Assembly (NCBI RefSeq): GCF_023921805.1
Contig: NZ_CP074197.1
Coordinates: 186,001 to 250,000, forward strand
Source: Ruminococcus sp. FMBCY1
GTDB lineage: Bacteria; Bacillota; Clostridia; Oscillospirales; Acutalibacteraceae
Direction of reading: 5' to 3'
Length of the DNA: 64,000 nt
Positions 31,704-42,009 of the stretch are shown piece by piece. The notes beneath the pieces are model-generated. The model made no database searches and was not told the origin of the DNA. It saw nothing but the letters and a program-made list of their open reading frames with translations. The translations under genes were made by a program, and so were the position numbers. The first letter of the stretch is position 1, and the number at the start of each line of letters is the position of its first letter.

Positions 31704-31732
31704 ATGATACTACAAAATTGTAGTAAAGTCAA
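31704..31732 (-). promoter_or_regulatory. murA promoter with palindromic operator candidate
   Basis: On the minus strand TTGACT (31727-31732), 17 bases and TATCAT (31704-31709). The spacer contains ACTACA-AAAT-TGTAGT (31709-31724), a perfect inverted repeat in a position where a repressor would block the promoter. The leader to the TTG start is about 230 bases. Confidence 0.65.
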
Positions 31733-31981
31733 CGCATATTTGGAATTGTAACATATTTTTATCTAAAATGTACTCAAATTATATGAATGAAATCAAGTTT
31801 ATTCTTATTATGACTAAGCAAGATTACATACTTGTAATTATTCTTATAAAAAATAATACTGCTGTCATAATTGCAATACGGAATTAAAATCTTGCAATAT
31901 TTTTCAGGATATAATTGCATATATAATGTAAGAAATTCTGAAAAATATTTAAATATTTACCAAATAATTTTTTAAATTGTA

Positions 31982-32040
31982 TTGACAATTACTTTTTTAT
32001 GTGCTATACTCAAGCTAACATATGAACATATAAACATATG
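31982..32040 (+). promoter_or_regulatory. arsR-zntA promoter and operator
   Basis: TTGACA (31982-31987), a 17-base spacer and TATACT (32005-32010) make a strong promoter. Just downstream, two CATATGAAC units (32019 and 32035) form an inverted/direct repeat across 32019-32040, the position and AT-rich form of ArsR/SmtB operators. Confidence 0.8.
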
Positions 32041-32067
32041 AACAGATTAATAAACGGAGATAGGAAT

Positions 32068-32385
32068 ATGGCAGAACTAAATGAAAAGAAAGAAAAAGAA
32101 ATTCCTGATTTGGAAGTGCTGTTTGATTTAGCGGATCTTTTTAAAGTATTCGGCGATTCGACAAGAATCAGAATAATGTTTGCAATTTCCGATAATGAGA
32201 TGTCGGTGCTTAGTATTGCAGAGGCTTTAAATATGGAGCAAAGCACTATTTCTCATCAGTTGAGAGTATTAAGACAAAACAAACTTGTTAGGGTCAGAAG
32301 AGAGGGGAAGCAAATTTATTATACTCTTGATGACGACCATGTTAAAAAAATTATTGAAATGGGACTTGATCACGTTCTCGAGTAA
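32068..32385 (+). CDS. ArsR/SmtB-family metal-sensing repressor
   Basis: The ATG at 32068 follows GGAGAT; an upstream ATG lies inside the operator. The 105-aa winged-helix protein has the helix-turn-helix LNMEQSTISHQLRVLRQNKL and the wing VRREGKQIYYTL. The last helix carries D-x-H-x10-H-x2-E (DDH ... HVLE), the alpha-5 zinc site of the CzrA/SmtB group; no Cys site of the CadC/ArsR type is present. It is followed 14 bases later by the metal ATPase, so it most likely releases the operon when zinc or a similar ion is high. Confidence 0.9.
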   Translation: MAELNEKKEKEIPDLEVLFDLADLFKVFGDSTRIRIMFAISDNEMSVLSIAEALNMEQSTISHQLRVLRQNKLVRVRREGKQIYYTLDDDHVKKIIEMGLDHVLE

Positions 32386-32399
32386 GGAGGGTGTTTTTT

Positions 32400-34754
32400 A
32401 TGAAATATAATTTTACACTTGAAAATCTTAACTGTGCGCATTGTGCGGGAAAGATAGAGCAGAAATTAGCTGAAACAGACGGTTATGAGAATGTAAATTT
32501 CAACTTTGCAAATAAAAAACTCGTACTTCAATGTTCGCGTGATGTAACGGCACAGGATATACAGGCGGTTTGTGACAGCATCGAAGACGGTGTAGAAGTT
32601 ATTGATAATACAAAGAGAAAGAATTTAAAGCAGTACACTTTCACACTTGAAAATCTCAACTGTGCGCACTGTGCAGGAAAGATAGAGAAGAAATTAGCCG
32701 AAACAGACGGCTATGAGAATGTTAATTTCAATTTTGCAAATAAAAAACTTGTGTTTGAGTCAGCAGAGGATGTAACGGCACAGGACATACAGGCAGTTTG
32801 TGACAGCATTGAAGACGGTGTAGAAGTTATTGATAACAATGTAAAAGAAAACACTGTAACTGCCAAAAAGGTAAATTCAGCCAAGGAAGATAAAAAGGTT
32901 GAAATAAAGAATGAACTTATTTCTATTATTACAGCGGCTGTGCTTGGTGTAGCGGCTTTCGGTCTTGAACTTACTGTATTTCCTGATGCTGAATTCGGTA
33001 CTGTAGGTTGGTTTGTTCTACTCGGACTAAGCCTTGTTGCCACTGTTTTGTCAGGTTGGAGAACATTTATTAAAGGCGTAAAATCGGTGTTTAAATTACA
33101 GATAGATGAAACTACATTGCTTACAATTGCTGTTATTGCGGCATTTGCGTTAGGCGAGTTTGTAGAGGCGGCTATGGTTACTATTCTCTTTGCAGTCGGC
33201 GAAATTGTAGAAGAGAAAGCAGTATCTGCATCGAGAAGTGATATTGCAAAACTTGCGCAGATTCGTCCCGATAATGCAACCGTACTTATAAACGGCAAGG
33301 AGGTTGTAAAAGCCGCCGAGGATGTTAAAATAGGCAGTACAATTGTAGTTAAACCACACGAAAGAGTACCGCTTGACGGTGTTATTACTAAAGGAAATAC
33401 TACTCTTGATACTTCGGCGCTTACAGGTGAGAGTGTTCCTGTCGACGCAGAGGTCGGCAGTGAAGTAATGAGCGGAATGATTAACGGTAATTCTTTAATA
33501 GAAATAAAAACTACTAAGGAATTTGGCGACAGTACAGCGGCAAGAATTATTAAACTTGTTGAAGATGCAGCCGCTACAAAGGGACAGAGTGAAAAGCTTA
33601 TCAGCCGTTTTGCAGCTGTTTACACACCGATTATTATACTTATTTCTATTGTAGTTGCTATTGTTCCTCCGCTTGTGGGGCTTGGCAGTTTCAGCACATG
33701 GATTTATCGTGCTTTGGTTTGTCTTGTTGCATCTTGCCCTTGTGCAATCGTAATTTCGGTTCCGCTTTCTTATTATTCGGGTCTTGGCGCATCATCAAAA
33801 ATCAGCGTTCTTATTAAGGGCGGCAAGTATATCGAAGCTCTTGCAAAGGCTGACGCATTTGTATTTGACAAGACAGGTACACTTACAACAGGCGAGCTTT
33901 CTGTAAACAAAGTTTTTGCTTACGGCAATCATACTTCATCTGAAATTATTGCACTTGCAGCCGCTTGTGAAAGATATTCTTCACATCCGATTGCTATGGC
34001 AATAAAAAATAAGGCAGAAAAGGAAAACTTACCTGAACTTTCAGATTACAGCGAAAAGGCGGGACAGGGAGTTACAGCTGTATATAACGGCAAAGCTCTT
34101 GTATGCGGCGGCACAAAGGTTTTAAGCGATAAACAAAAGGTAAATGCAGAAAAAACCGCATCTGTATATGTAATCTACGACGGTGAATTAATCGGTGCAA
34201 TCTCTGTTAGCGATACATTAAGACCGGAGGCAAAGAGTGTAATTGCAGAGTTAAGAAAACTCGGTGTTAAAGACAGTGTAATGCTTACGGGTGATAAAAA
34301 AGAAAATGCAATGGATATTGCAAATGAACTTAAACTTGATTCTTATTCGGCAGAGCTTATGCCGTCAGATAAACTTGAAAAACTTATAGATATAAAGAAA
34401 ACTCATAAGTCTGTATGCTTTATCGGTGACGGTATCAATGATGCCCCTGTTCTTACTGCAAGCGATTGCGGTTTTGCAATGGGATTCGGCAGTGAGGCTG
34501 CTATTGAGGCGGCAGATGCTGTGCTTGCGGCAGGTAATTTAAAACAGTTACCGTTGTCTGTCAGAATAGCAAAGAAAGTTGTTGCTACTGTAAAGACAAA
34601 CATTACATTTGCACTTGGTGTAAAGACAATTGTAATTATCCTTGCAATACTCGGTATCGCTCCGATGTGGTTGTCTGTAATAGCAGATACAGGCGTAAGC
34701 GTACTTTGCGTACTTTATGCTGCAAGACTTCTTCATACAGTTGATAAAAAGTAA
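32400..34754 (+). CDS. Zn/Cd/Pb-exporting P1B-type ATPase with two HMA domains
   Basis: Metal efflux pump of the cytoplasmic membrane. The ATG at 32400 follows AAGGAGG at good spacing. The 784-aa protein has two nearly identical N-terminal HMA domains (LENLNCAHCAGKIE, about 5-65 and 80-145), eight expected membrane helices, TGES, the CPC motif (ASCPCAIVISVP), DKTGTLT phosphorylation site, SHPIA and GDGINDAPVL. CPC with this context and the ArsR partner point to Zn(II)/Cd(II)/Pb(II) rather than copper. The two HMA units arose by a recent internal duplication. Confidence 0.93.
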   Translation: MKYNFTLENLNCAHCAGKIEQKLAETDGYENVNFNFANKKLVLQCSRDVTAQDIQAVCDSIEDGVEVIDNTKRKNLKQYTFTLENLNCAHCAGKIEKKLAETDGYENVNFNFANKKLVFESAEDVTAQDIQAVCDSIEDGVEVIDNNVKENTVTAKKVNSAKEDKKVEIKNELISIITAAVLGVAAFGLELTVFPDAEFGTVGWFVLLGLSLVATVLSGWRTFIKGVKSVFKLQIDETTLLTIAVIAAFALGEFVEAAMVTILFAVGEIVEEKAVSASRSDIAKLAQIRPDNATVLINGKEVVKAAEDVKIGSTIVVKPHERVPLDGVITKGNTTLDTSALTGESVPVDAEVGSEVMSGMINGNSLIEIKTTKEFGDSTAARIIKLVEDAAATKGQSEKLISRFAAVYTPIIILISIVVAIVPPLVGLGSFSTWIYRALVCLVASCPCAIVISVPLSYYSGLGASSKISVLIKGGKYIEALAKADAFVFDKTGTLTTGELSVNKVFAYGNHTSSEIIALAAACERYSSHPIAMAIKNKAEKENLPELSDYSEKAGQGVTAVYNGKALVCGGTKVLSDKQKVNAEKTASVYVIYDGELIGAISVSDTLRPEAKSVIAELRKLGVKDSVMLTGDKKENAMDIANELKLDSYSAELMPSDKLEKLIDIKKTHKSVCFIGDGINDAPVLTASDCGFAMGFGSEAAIEAADAVLAAGNLKQLPLSVRIAKKVVATVKTNITFALGVKTIVIILAILGIAPMWLSVIADTGVSVLCVLYAARLLHTVDKK

Positions 34755-34784
34755 TTTATAAATAGATAGATTTCCTATCATAAA

Positions 34785-34831
34785 AACTACCGCATTCCGA
34801 TTGGAGTGCGGTAGTTAATTGTTGTTTTTTT
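34785..34831 (+). terminator. Terminator of the arsR-ATPase operon
   Basis: AACTACCGCA and TGCGGTAGTT form a 10-bp stem, extended by CC/GG, followed by a T-rich run ending in seven T residues. Confidence 0.85.
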
Positions 34832-34936
34832 ATTAAATTAATTGGAGTGAATTATTATTTTGCTTAACTCGTGCACTAAACCATAAATTAACATTGAACC
34901 TTTTAACTTTGTGATAAACTAAGTTAAGCATAATTA

Positions 34937-34968
34937 AAAGGCTGTTCCGAAGATAGGAAACAGCCTTT
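34937..34968 (-). terminator. Terminator of the acn-icd-rex operon
   Basis: On the minus strand AAAGGCTGTTTCC pairs with GGAACAGCCTTTT just after the rex stop. Confidence 0.75.
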
Positions 34969-34974
34969 ATTTAA

Positions 34975-35619
34975 TTATAAGATTTTATCTCGGTTATTCA
35001 TTTTGTAACATAAGGTCATAAGACTGTCACTTAGGTGTACATTTTCAACAAGGGTGTCGCTGTACTTTCTTGCAATGTCATAGTGACTGAAATTCCAATA
35101 GTTCTTTATGCCGTAGCCATAAAGTTTGTCAAGTACATTTTCTACACATACTCTCGGAATACACAAAAACGCTGTATTGATTTTGTTGTTCTGACAGAAC
35201 TCGTCAAGCAGACTGTCGTGCATTATTGTAAGATTATTCAGCTTTTTGCCAACTTTTTCTTCGTTACAGTCAAAACAGGCGATAAGTTCAAAGCCGAGCT
35301 TTTCAAAGTTCATATGCTTGGCAACCGCTTTACCAAGGTTGCCGGCACCGATAAGTATAGCTTTATAATTATTGTTAAGACCAAGAATATTTTGTATTTC
35401 TTCCTTAAGCTGAGAAACACTGTAACCGTAGCCCTGCTGACCGAATCCACCAAAGCAGTTAAGATCCTGTCTTACCTGAGAAGCGGTTACATTCATAATT
35501 TCAGCCAGTTTTGTAGATGAAATTTTATCAATGTTTTGTTCGTTAAGCTCAGACAAGAAACGATAATATCTGGGCAGTCTTCTGATTACAGACATTGAAA
35601 TGTTGTCATTTCTGGACAT
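34975..35619 (-). CDS. rex: Redox-sensing transcriptional repressor Rex
   Basis: Repressor that senses the NADH/NAD+ ratio and controls fermentation and energy genes. The 214-aa protein has an N-terminal winged helix (RRLPRYYRFLSEL, SSTKLAEIMNVTASQVRQDL, FGGFGQQGYGY) and a Rossmann domain with IGAGNLGKAVA and CFDCNEEKVGKKL. Length and motifs are standard. It lies 39 bases after icd on the same strand, so it is probably part of the acn-icd operon, an unusual and informative link between a redox sensor and the oxidative citrate branch. Confidence 0.95.
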   Translation of the reverse strand: MSRNDNISMSVIRRLPRYYRFLSELNEQNIDKISSTKLAEIMNVTASQVRQDLNCFGGFGQQGYGYSVSQLKEEIQNILGLNNNYKAILIGAGNLGKAVAKHMNFEKLGFELIACFDCNEEKVGKKLNNLTIMHDSLLDEFCQNNKINTAFLCIPRVCVENVLDKLYGYGIKNYWNFSHYDIARKYSDTLVENVHLSDSLMTLCYKMNNRDKIL

Positions 35620-35658
35620 TGTACTTTAACCTTACTCCTTTAACCGAATTGTGTTTGC

Positions 35659-36870
35659 TTATGCAAGTGAAGCGGCAAGATGCTCGTTTATTGCAAGCAA
35701 GAAATCTTCTGAATTAACCTTTTTCTTGTTTTCAAGAGTTGAAATAGCATAAAGGTCGCCTGTCATAATGCCGTCTTCAATAGTGTCGATAGTAGCTTTC
35801 TCAAGCTTGTCCGCAAAGTTCATAAGTTCAGGAAGATTATCAAGCTCGCCACGCTTTCTGAGAGCGCCTGTCCAAGCAAAGAGAGTTGCAACAGAGTTTG
35901 TGGAAGTTTCCTCGCCCTTAAGATACTTATAATAATGGCGCTGAACTGTACCGTGTGCAGCTTCATACTCATAAACACCGTCAGGTGAAACAAGTACACT
36001 TGTCATCATAGCAAGTGAGCCGAAAGCAGTAGCAATCATATCGCTCATTACATCGCCGTCATAGTTTTTGCAAGCCCACATATAGCCGCCCTCACTTCTG
36101 ATAACTCTTGCTACAGCGTCATCAATAAGTGTGTAGAAATATGTAATGCCTGCCTGCTCAAATTTCTCTTTGTATTCATTCTCAAAGATTTCAGCAAAAA
36201 GATCCTTAAATCTGTGGTCGTACTTCTTGCTGATTGTATCTTTTGTAGCAAACCATACATCAAGTTTCTGGTCGAGTGCATAGTTAAAACATGAACGGGC
36301 AAATGAAGAAATACTCTTGTCAAGGTTGTGCATACCCTGAATGATACCGTCTGTCTTGAAATCAAAGATTGTACTTCTTTCTTCTGTACCGTCAGGCTTG
36401 GTAACGCAAAGTTCAGCCTTGCTGCCCGCCTTAACAACCATTTCTGTATTTTTGTAAACATCACCGTAAGCGTGACGGGCAATACAGATTGGCTTTTTCC
36501 ATGTAGGAATGTACGGAGTGATACCCTTTACAAGGATAGGACTTCTGAATACTGTACCGTCAAGGATAGCACGGATTGTGCCATTTGGTGATTTCCACAT
36601 CTGCTTGAGGTTGTACTCGTCCATTCTTGCAGCATTTGGTGTGATTGTAGCACATTTTACGGCAACGCCGTATTTCTTTGTAGCCTCTGCACTGTCAACA
36701 GTAACCTGGTCATCTGTTTTGTTTCTGTTTTCAAGACCGAGGTCATAATACTCGCTCTTTAAATCAATGTATGGGTAAATAAGAATGTCTTTGATTTTCT
36801 GCCAAAGAACTCTTGTCATTTCGTCGCCGTCCATCTCAACGATGGGGGTAGTCATTTTAATTTTATCCAT
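35659..36870 (-). CDS. icd: NADP-dependent isocitrate dehydrogenase
   Basis: Oxidative decarboxylation of isocitrate to 2-oxoglutarate, giving NADPH and the carbon skeleton for glutamate. The 403-aa protein is of the eukaryote-like homodimeric subfamily: [13 protein letters not shown] at the start, [28 protein letters not shown] and the metal-binding/catalytic segment [19 protein letters not shown]. It overlaps the aconitase stop by one base (TAATG). In a strict anaerobe this branch usually serves biosynthesis, not a full citrate cycle. Confidence 0.96.
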   Translation of the reverse strand: MDKIKMTTPIVEMDGDEMTRVLWQKIKDILIYPYIDLKSEYYDLGLENRNKTDDQVTVDSAEATKKYGVAVKCATITPNAARMDEYNLKQMWKSPNGTIRAILDGTVFRSPILVKGITPYIPTWKKPICIARHAYGDVYKNTEMVVKAGSKAELCVTKPDGTEERSTIFDFKTDGIIQGMHNLDKSISSFARSCFNYALDQKLDVWFATKDTISKKYDHRFKDLFAEIFENEYKEKFEQAGITYFYTLIDDAVARVIRSEGGYMWACKNYDGDVMSDMIATAFGSLAMMTSVLVSPDGVYEYEAAHGTVQRHYYKYLKGEETSTNSVATLFAWTGALRKRGELDNLPELMNFADKLEKATIDTIEDGIMTGDLYAISTLENKKKVNSEDFLLAINEHLAASLA

Positions 36871-38801
36871 TAGCTGTTCTCCTTTGTATAGTCAAGCAAA
36901 CCGCCTGCAAGAATAATTGCTCTTGTTCTGTCTGAAAGCTCACAGTCGGCAACAATGGTTTCGCCTGTTGTCTTGTTTACAACTGTAACAGCCGAGCCTT
37001 CTGCAATTTCCTTTTTAACATTAGGAAACTCAAGCATATCGCCGAGCTTAATCTTATCGTAATCGGCAGTGTTTTGGAATGTAAGCGGAAGAATACCTGC
37101 GTTAATGAGGTTACTCTTATGGATTCTTGCAAAACTCTTTACAAGAACTGCCTTAACGCCGAGGAAGAGCGGAGCAAGTGCTGCGTGCTCTCTTGATGAA
37201 CCCTGACCGTAGTTTTCGCCGCCTACGATAATGCTCTTGCCGAGAGTTTTTGCTCTTTCAGGAAATTCCTTATCGCATACTGTAAAGCAGTGCTGTGAAA
37301 TAGCAGGAATATTTGAACGGAGCGGAAGAATCTTTGCACCGGCAGGCATAATGTGGTCGGTTGTAATGTTGTCGCCAACCTTAAGTGAGCAAGATGCCTC
37401 GATAGACTCTGTAAGAGGGCTTGTCTTAGGATATTCCTTAATGTTTGGTCCTCTTAAGATTTCAACATTGTCCATTTCCTCAACAGGAGCAGGAGCAATA
37501 ACCATATTATCATTAATGAGGAACTTCTCGGGAAGTTCAATTTCTGCGGCAGGACCGAGTTTTCTTGGGTCTGTAAATACACCTGCAAGTGCCGAAACAG
37601 CAGCTGTTTCAGGCGATACGAGGTAAATCTGACCGTCAGCTGTACCGCTTCTGCCCTCAAAGTTACGGTTGAAAGTACGGAGTGAAATACCCTTGCTGTT
37701 AGGTGACTGTCCCATACCTATACATGGACCGCAGGCACTTTCAAGAATTCTTGCGCCGGCAGCAATCATATCGGCAAGTGCGCCGTTCATAGCAAGCATA
37801 TTGAATACCTGCTTACTGCCCGGAGCAATAGCAAGTGAAACGCCGTCTGCAACTGTTTTGCCCTTTAAGATATGGGCAACTCTCATAAGGTCAAGATAAC
37901 TTGAGTTTGTGCAAGAACCGATACATACCTGGTCAATCTTCTGACCCTCAAGCTCGCTGATCGGTTTAACATTATCAGGTGAATGTGGACAAGCGGCGAG
38001 CGGTTCAAGCTCCGAAAGGTTAATTTCAATAACCTCATCGTAAACTGCGTCTGCGTCTGCGCTTAACTCTGTGTAGTCTTCCTCTCTGCCCTGAGCCTTG
38101 AGAAATTCTCTTGTGATTTCGTCAGAAGGGAATACGGATGTTGTAGCGCCGAGCTCAGCACCCATATTTGTAATTGTAGCACGCTCCGGAACTGTAAGTG
38201 TTTTGACACCTTCGCCGCCGTACTCAACAATTTTGCCGACGCCGCCCTTAACGCTCATAACTCTTAATACTGCAAGAATAATATCCTTTGCAGAAACCCA
38301 TGGGCTGAGTTTACCCGTAAGATTAACTCTTACCATCTTAGGCATTGTGATGTAATATGCACCGCCGCCCATAGCAACAGCAACATCAAGACCGCCTGCA
38401 CCGATAGCAAGCATTCCGATACCGCCGCCTGTAGGTGTGTGGCTGTCGGAACCGATTAATGTTTTGCCAGGCTTACCGAATCTTTCAAGGTGTACCTGGT
38501 GGCAAATACCGTTGCCCGGTCTTGAAAAATAAATGCCGTGCTTTTTACATACAGACTGAATAAATCTGTGGTCGTCGGCATTTTCAAAACCTGTCTGCAA
38601 TGTGTTGTGGTCTATATATGCAACGCTCTTTTCGGTTTTGACTCTTGGAATACCCATAGCCTCGTATTCTATGTAAGCCATTGTGCCTGTTGCGTCCTGT
38701 GTAAGAGTCTGGTCAATGCGTAAGCCGATGTCGTTGCCGACAACCATTTCGCCGCATACCAAATGCTCTTTAATAATTTTCTGTGCAATTGTGTAGCCCA
38801 T
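36870..38801 (-). CDS. Aconitate hydratase
   Basis: Iron-sulfur enzyme that isomerises citrate to isocitrate. The ATG at 38801 follows GCGGAGG; a longer frame lacks a site. The 643-aa protein has [24 protein letters not shown] with the first cluster Cys, [14 protein letters not shown] with the other two, and the swivel-domain [10 protein letters not shown]. It is shorter than AcnA of E. coli (about 890) and fits the compact clostridial aconitase form. icd follows directly. Confidence 0.95.
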   Translation of the reverse strand: MGYTIAQKIIKEHLVCGEMVVGNDIGLRIDQTLTQDATGTMAYIEYEAMGIPRVKTEKSVAYIDHNTLQTGFENADDHRFIQSVCKKHGIYFSRPGNGICHQVHLERFGKPGKTLIGSDSHTPTGGGIGMLAIGAGGLDVAVAMGGGAYYITMPKMVRVNLTGKLSPWVSAKDIILAVLRVMSVKGGVGKIVEYGGEGVKTLTVPERATITNMGAELGATTSVFPSDEITREFLKAQGREEDYTELSADADAVYDEVIEINLSELEPLAACPHSPDNVKPISELEGQKIDQVCIGSCTNSSYLDLMRVAHILKGKTVADGVSLAIAPGSKQVFNMLAMNGALADMIAAGARILESACGPCIGMGQSPNSKGISLRTFNRNFEGRSGTADGQIYLVSPETAAVSALAGVFTDPRKLGPAAEIELPEKFLINDNMVIAPAPVEEMDNVEILRGPNIKEYPKTSPLTESIEASCSLKVGDNITTDHIMPAGAKILPLRSNIPAISQHCFTVCDKEFPERAKTLGKSIIVGGENYGQGSSREHAALAPLFLGVKAVLVKSFARIHKSNLINAGILPLTFQNTADYDKIKLGDMLEFPNVKKEIAEGSAVTVVNKTTGETIVADCELSDRTRAIILAGGLLDYTKENS

Positions 38802-38867
38802 TTGATTACCTCCGCAAAAAGTATTTTGTGGTATTTGCATTATTAAAAGCAATAACCCGTGTACATT

Positions 38868-38889
38868 AATTGCCCATTATAAGGCAATT
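38868..38889. promoter_or_regulatory. Palindrome over a -10 box upstream of aconitase
   Basis: AATTGCC and GGCAATT flank CATTATAA. On the minus strand the loop reads TTATAATG, a -10 box, so the repeat could be an operator for the acn-icd-rex promoter. A second TATAAT lies about 20 bases upstream. Confidence 0.5.
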
Positions 38890-39078
38890 ATTAGTATCTA
38901 TTATATAACATTTTTCTTCTTATGTAAAGTAAAAATGGATGTAAATACGAAAATTTGCGATTTTGGCACTATCTGTTGTTTATTTTTAAAAATAAATTGA
39001 ATTTTCAACATTTAGGTGATATAATAAAAAAGTATGTGTAGGATATTTGAACTTAGATTCTTATAGGGGGATAATTTT

Positions 39079-40902
39079 ATGGAAACAAGAGAAAATTTGA
39101 GAAATATAGCTATTATCGCTCATGTTGACCACGGTAAAACAACTCTCGTTGACCAGCTCTTAAAACAGAGCGGTGTTTTCAGAGCAAATGAGAATGTGGC
39201 TGAAAGAGTAATGGATTCTAACGACCTTGAAAGAGAGAGAGGCATTACAATCCTTTCTAAAAACACCGCTGTAATGTACAACGGCATTAAGATTAATATT
39301 GTTGACACCCCCGGTCATGCCGACTTTGGCGGTGAGGTTGAGCGTATACTTATGATGGTAGACGGCGTTGTACTTCTTGTAGACGCTTTCGAAGGTTGTA
39401 TGCCGCAGACAAGATTCGTTCTTAAAAAGGCTTTGGGTCTTGGCAAAAAGCCTTTGGTTGTAGTCAATAAAATTGACCGTCCGGGTGCAAGACCCGAAGA
39501 AGTTGTTGACGAAGTTCTCGACCTATTTATCGAGCTTGGCGCTGACGAGGATCAGCTTGAATTCCCTGTAGTATATGCATCGGGCCGTGACGGCTATGCA
39601 AGCCTTGATCCGCATCAGCCCGGTACAGATATGAAACCTCTTTTTGAGGCTATTATAAATGAAATTCCTGCTCCGCAGGGAGATGCAGAGGGCGGACTTC
39701 AGATTCTTATTTCAAATATAGATTCTGATCCGTTTGTGGGCAGAATAGGTGTAGGCAGAGTTGAGAGAGGCACTGTAAAAACAGGTCAGAGCGTTGCAAT
39801 CTGTCATACAGACGGCAATGTAACAAAGAACGCAAGAATCGGTAAGATTTATCAGTATGAGGGACTTAAGAGAGTTGAGAGCGAAACTGCTGAAATGGGT
39901 GATCTTATCTGCGTAAGCGGTATTCAGGATATTAATATCGGTGAAACAATTTGCGACCCTGAAAATATTGAACAGCTCCCGTTTGTTAAGATTGACGAAC
40001 CGACCGTATCAATGAACTTTATTGTAAATAACTCTCCGTTTGCCGGCAGAGAGGGTAAGTATGTTACATCAAGAAATCTTCGTGACAGACTATTCAAGGA
40101 AATTGAAACCAATGTTGCGTTAAGGGTAGAAGAAACAGACAGTGCGGATACATTTAAAGTATCGGGCAGAGGCGAGCTTCACCTTTCAATTCTTATTGAA
40201 ACAATGCGCCGCCAGAATTATGAGTTCCAGGTATCTCGTCCACAGGTTATCACAAAGATGATTGACGGTAAGTTGAATGAGCCTATGGAAATGCTCATTA
40301 TAGAAGTGCCTGACGCTTATGTAGGTGCAGTTATGGAAAAACTCGGTTCAAGAAAAGCTGAACTTATTAATATGGGCACCCGTGAGGGCGGTTCTACTCA
40401 CATTGAGTTCCGTATTCCGTCAAGAGGTCTTATGGGTTACCGTCCCGAATTCCTTACAGATACAAACGGTAACGGTATTATGAACCATGTGTTTGACGGA
40501 TATGAGCCGTACAAGGGTGAAATCGTAACCCGTCATCAGGGTTCGCTTATCGCTTTTGAAACAGGCGAAACAGTAACTTACGGTTTGTATGCGGCACAGG
40601 AGAGAGGCAGACTCTTTGTCGGCCCGGGTGTTCCTGTATATGAGGGTATGATTGTAGGCGCAAGCCCTAAGTCAGAAGATATTACGGTTAATGTATGTAA
40701 GAAAAAGCATATCACAAATACCCGTGCTTCAGGTTCTGATGATGCACTTAAACTTACACCGCCGTCAATTCTATCGCTTGAGCAGTGTCTTGAGTTTATT
40801 GCAGATGATGAGCTTGTAGAGGTTACTCCCGAAAATATCCGTATGCGTAAGCGTATTCTTTCTAAGGAACAGAGAATGAAACAGGCATTCCATAAAAAAT
40901 AA
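39079..40902 (+). CDS. typA: Ribosome-associated GTPase TypA/BipA
   Basis: Translational GTPase of the EF-G superfamily that binds ribosomes and acts in assembly and stress adaptation. The 607-aa protein begins with G1 [10 protein letters not shown], followed by RERGITI (G2 region), DTPGHADF (G3) and VNKIDRPGA (G4), then the EF-G-like domains and the BipA-specific C-terminus. AGGGGG precedes the start. The next gene begins in the stop codon (TAATG). Confidence 0.96.
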   Translation: METRENLRNIAIIAHVDHGKTTLVDQLLKQSGVFRANENVAERVMDSNDLERERGITILSKNTAVMYNGIKINIVDTPGHADFGGEVERILMMVDGVVLLVDAFEGCMPQTRFVLKKALGLGKKPLVVVNKIDRPGARPEEVVDEVLDLFIELGADEDQLEFPVVYASGRDGYASLDPHQPGTDMKPLFEAIINEIPAPQGDAEGGLQILISNIDSDPFVGRIGVGRVERGTVKTGQSVAICHTDGNVTKNARIGKIYQYEGLKRVESETAEMGDLICVSGIQDINIGETICDPENIEQLPFVKIDEPTVSMNFIVNNSPFAGREGKYVTSRNLRDRLFKEIETNVALRVEETDSADTFKVSGRGELHLSILIETMRRQNYEFQVSRPQVITKMIDGKLNEPMEMLIIEVPDAYVGAVMEKLGSRKAELINMGTREGGSTHIEFRIPSRGLMGYRPEFLTDTNGNGIMNHVFDGYEPYKGEIVTRHQGSLIAFETGETVTYGLYAAQERGRLFVGPGVPVYEGMIVGASPKSEDITVNVCKKKHITNTRASGSDDALKLTPPSILSLEQCLEFIADDELVEVTPENIRMRKRILSKEQRMKQAFHKK

Positions 40903-41780
40903 TGAGTTTTGTAGTATTAGACCTTGAATGGAACGGCTCATACAGCAGTAAAGAACACAGATTTGTAAATGAGATAATTGAGTTCGGGGCAGTTAAAACT
41001 GACGAAAATCTGAATATTATTGACAGATTTGAAATGCTTATTTCTCCGCAGATAGGCAAAAAACTTTGTTCAAAGGTTAAAAAGCTAACCAAAATCACCA
41101 ACGAAGAATTAAGAGAAAACGGCTGTACATTTATGCACGCTGTTTCTGAATTTAAAAAATTCTGCGGCGATTGCGTTTTGGTGACATGGGGTACAAGCGA
41201 CATTCTTGCATTGATTGAGAATTATATGTACTATGCTCACAGGCCCGAGCTGCCTTTTCTCACAAGCTATTGCAATGTGCAGGATTATTGTGAAAAATGT
41301 CTTTCCGTAAATGATAAATCTTCTCAACTCGGATTATCCGTATGCGCAGATATGCTTGCAATTAACTTTGATGTTGAAGAACAGCACCGTGCATATGCCG
41401 ACGCAGAGCTTACATTAAAGTGTATGAAACATTTTGTCGAGGATTATCCGATAGACGATTTTATCAAAGATGCAACGGCTCACGAATTTTATGACAGACT
41501 GCTGTATAAAAATCATTTTATTACAGATATTAATAATCCGGAGATTGATAAACGCAGTATGCGCTTTAATTGCGATGCTTGCGGAAGGCAGGCTGCAAGA
41601 CAGGCAAATTGGAAAGTAAAAAACAAAAGTTTTGTTGCTCCCTTTTTGTGTAAAAAGTGCGGAAGAAAGTTTACGGGTAAAGTTTCCTTTAAAAAGAAAT
41701 ATGACGGAGTTACCGTCAGAAAGCGTATAGTCGAGTATGTTGAAAAGCCTGTTGACGAAAACAGCGAAAATAAGGCTTAG
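40902..41780 (+). CDS. DEDD-type 3'-5' exonuclease with C-terminal zinc ribbon
   Basis: The 292-aa protein has an exonuclease domain like those of DnaQ/KapD: VLDLEWNG (Exo I), a middle Asp in TWGTSDILAL and HRAYADAELT (Exo III, DEDDh type). After residue 215 it has two Cys pairs (CDACGRQ and CKKCGRKF), a zinc ribbon not found in most relatives, then a basic tail. The start overlaps typA by one base, so the two are coupled, hinting at a role in RNA turnover near the ribosome. Substrate unknown. Confidence 0.85.
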   Translation: MSFVVLDLEWNGSYSSKEHRFVNEIIEFGAVKTDENLNIIDRFEMLISPQIGKKLCSKVKKLTKITNEELRENGCTFMHAVSEFKKFCGDCVLVTWGTSDILALIENYMYYAHRPELPFLTSYCNVQDYCEKCLSVNDKSSQLGLSVCADMLAINFDVEEQHRAYADAELTLKCMKHFVEDYPIDDFIKDATAHEFYDRLLYKNHFITDINNPEIDKRSMRFNCDACGRQAARQANWKVKNKSFVAPFLCKKCGRKFTGKVSFKKKYDGVTVRKRIVEYVEKPVDENSENKA

Positions 41781-41823
41781 TATAATAATACCTTCTATAC
41801 ATATATCAGCATATAGAAAAACC

Positions 41824-41861
41824 AATGCCGAACGGTCAGACTAAGACTGTTCGGCATTTTT
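41824..41861 (+). terminator. Terminator after the typA-exonuclease operon
   Basis: ATGCCGAACGGTC pairs with GACTGTTCGGCAT and five T residues follow. Confidence 0.88.
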
Positions 41862-42009
41862 AAGAATAGAATGTGAATTTGGTTTCATTGTTATTTCAAT
41901 TTATTTCATATTTATTTCAAAACGAGTTCATATAGTTTTCACTTGGCAAAATTATTATATATACATCGTAAGAGATACGAAAGACATAGCATTTAAGGAG
42001 GACTAAAAA

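Larger units (their letters stand above)
31469..32067. other. 599-base divergent gap between murA and arsR
   Basis: No gene seen in this AT-rich stretch. It contains the murA promoter with a palindrome (31704-31732) and the arsR promoter/operator (31982-32040). Between 31740 and 31980 I see nothing I can name. Confidence 0.7.
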
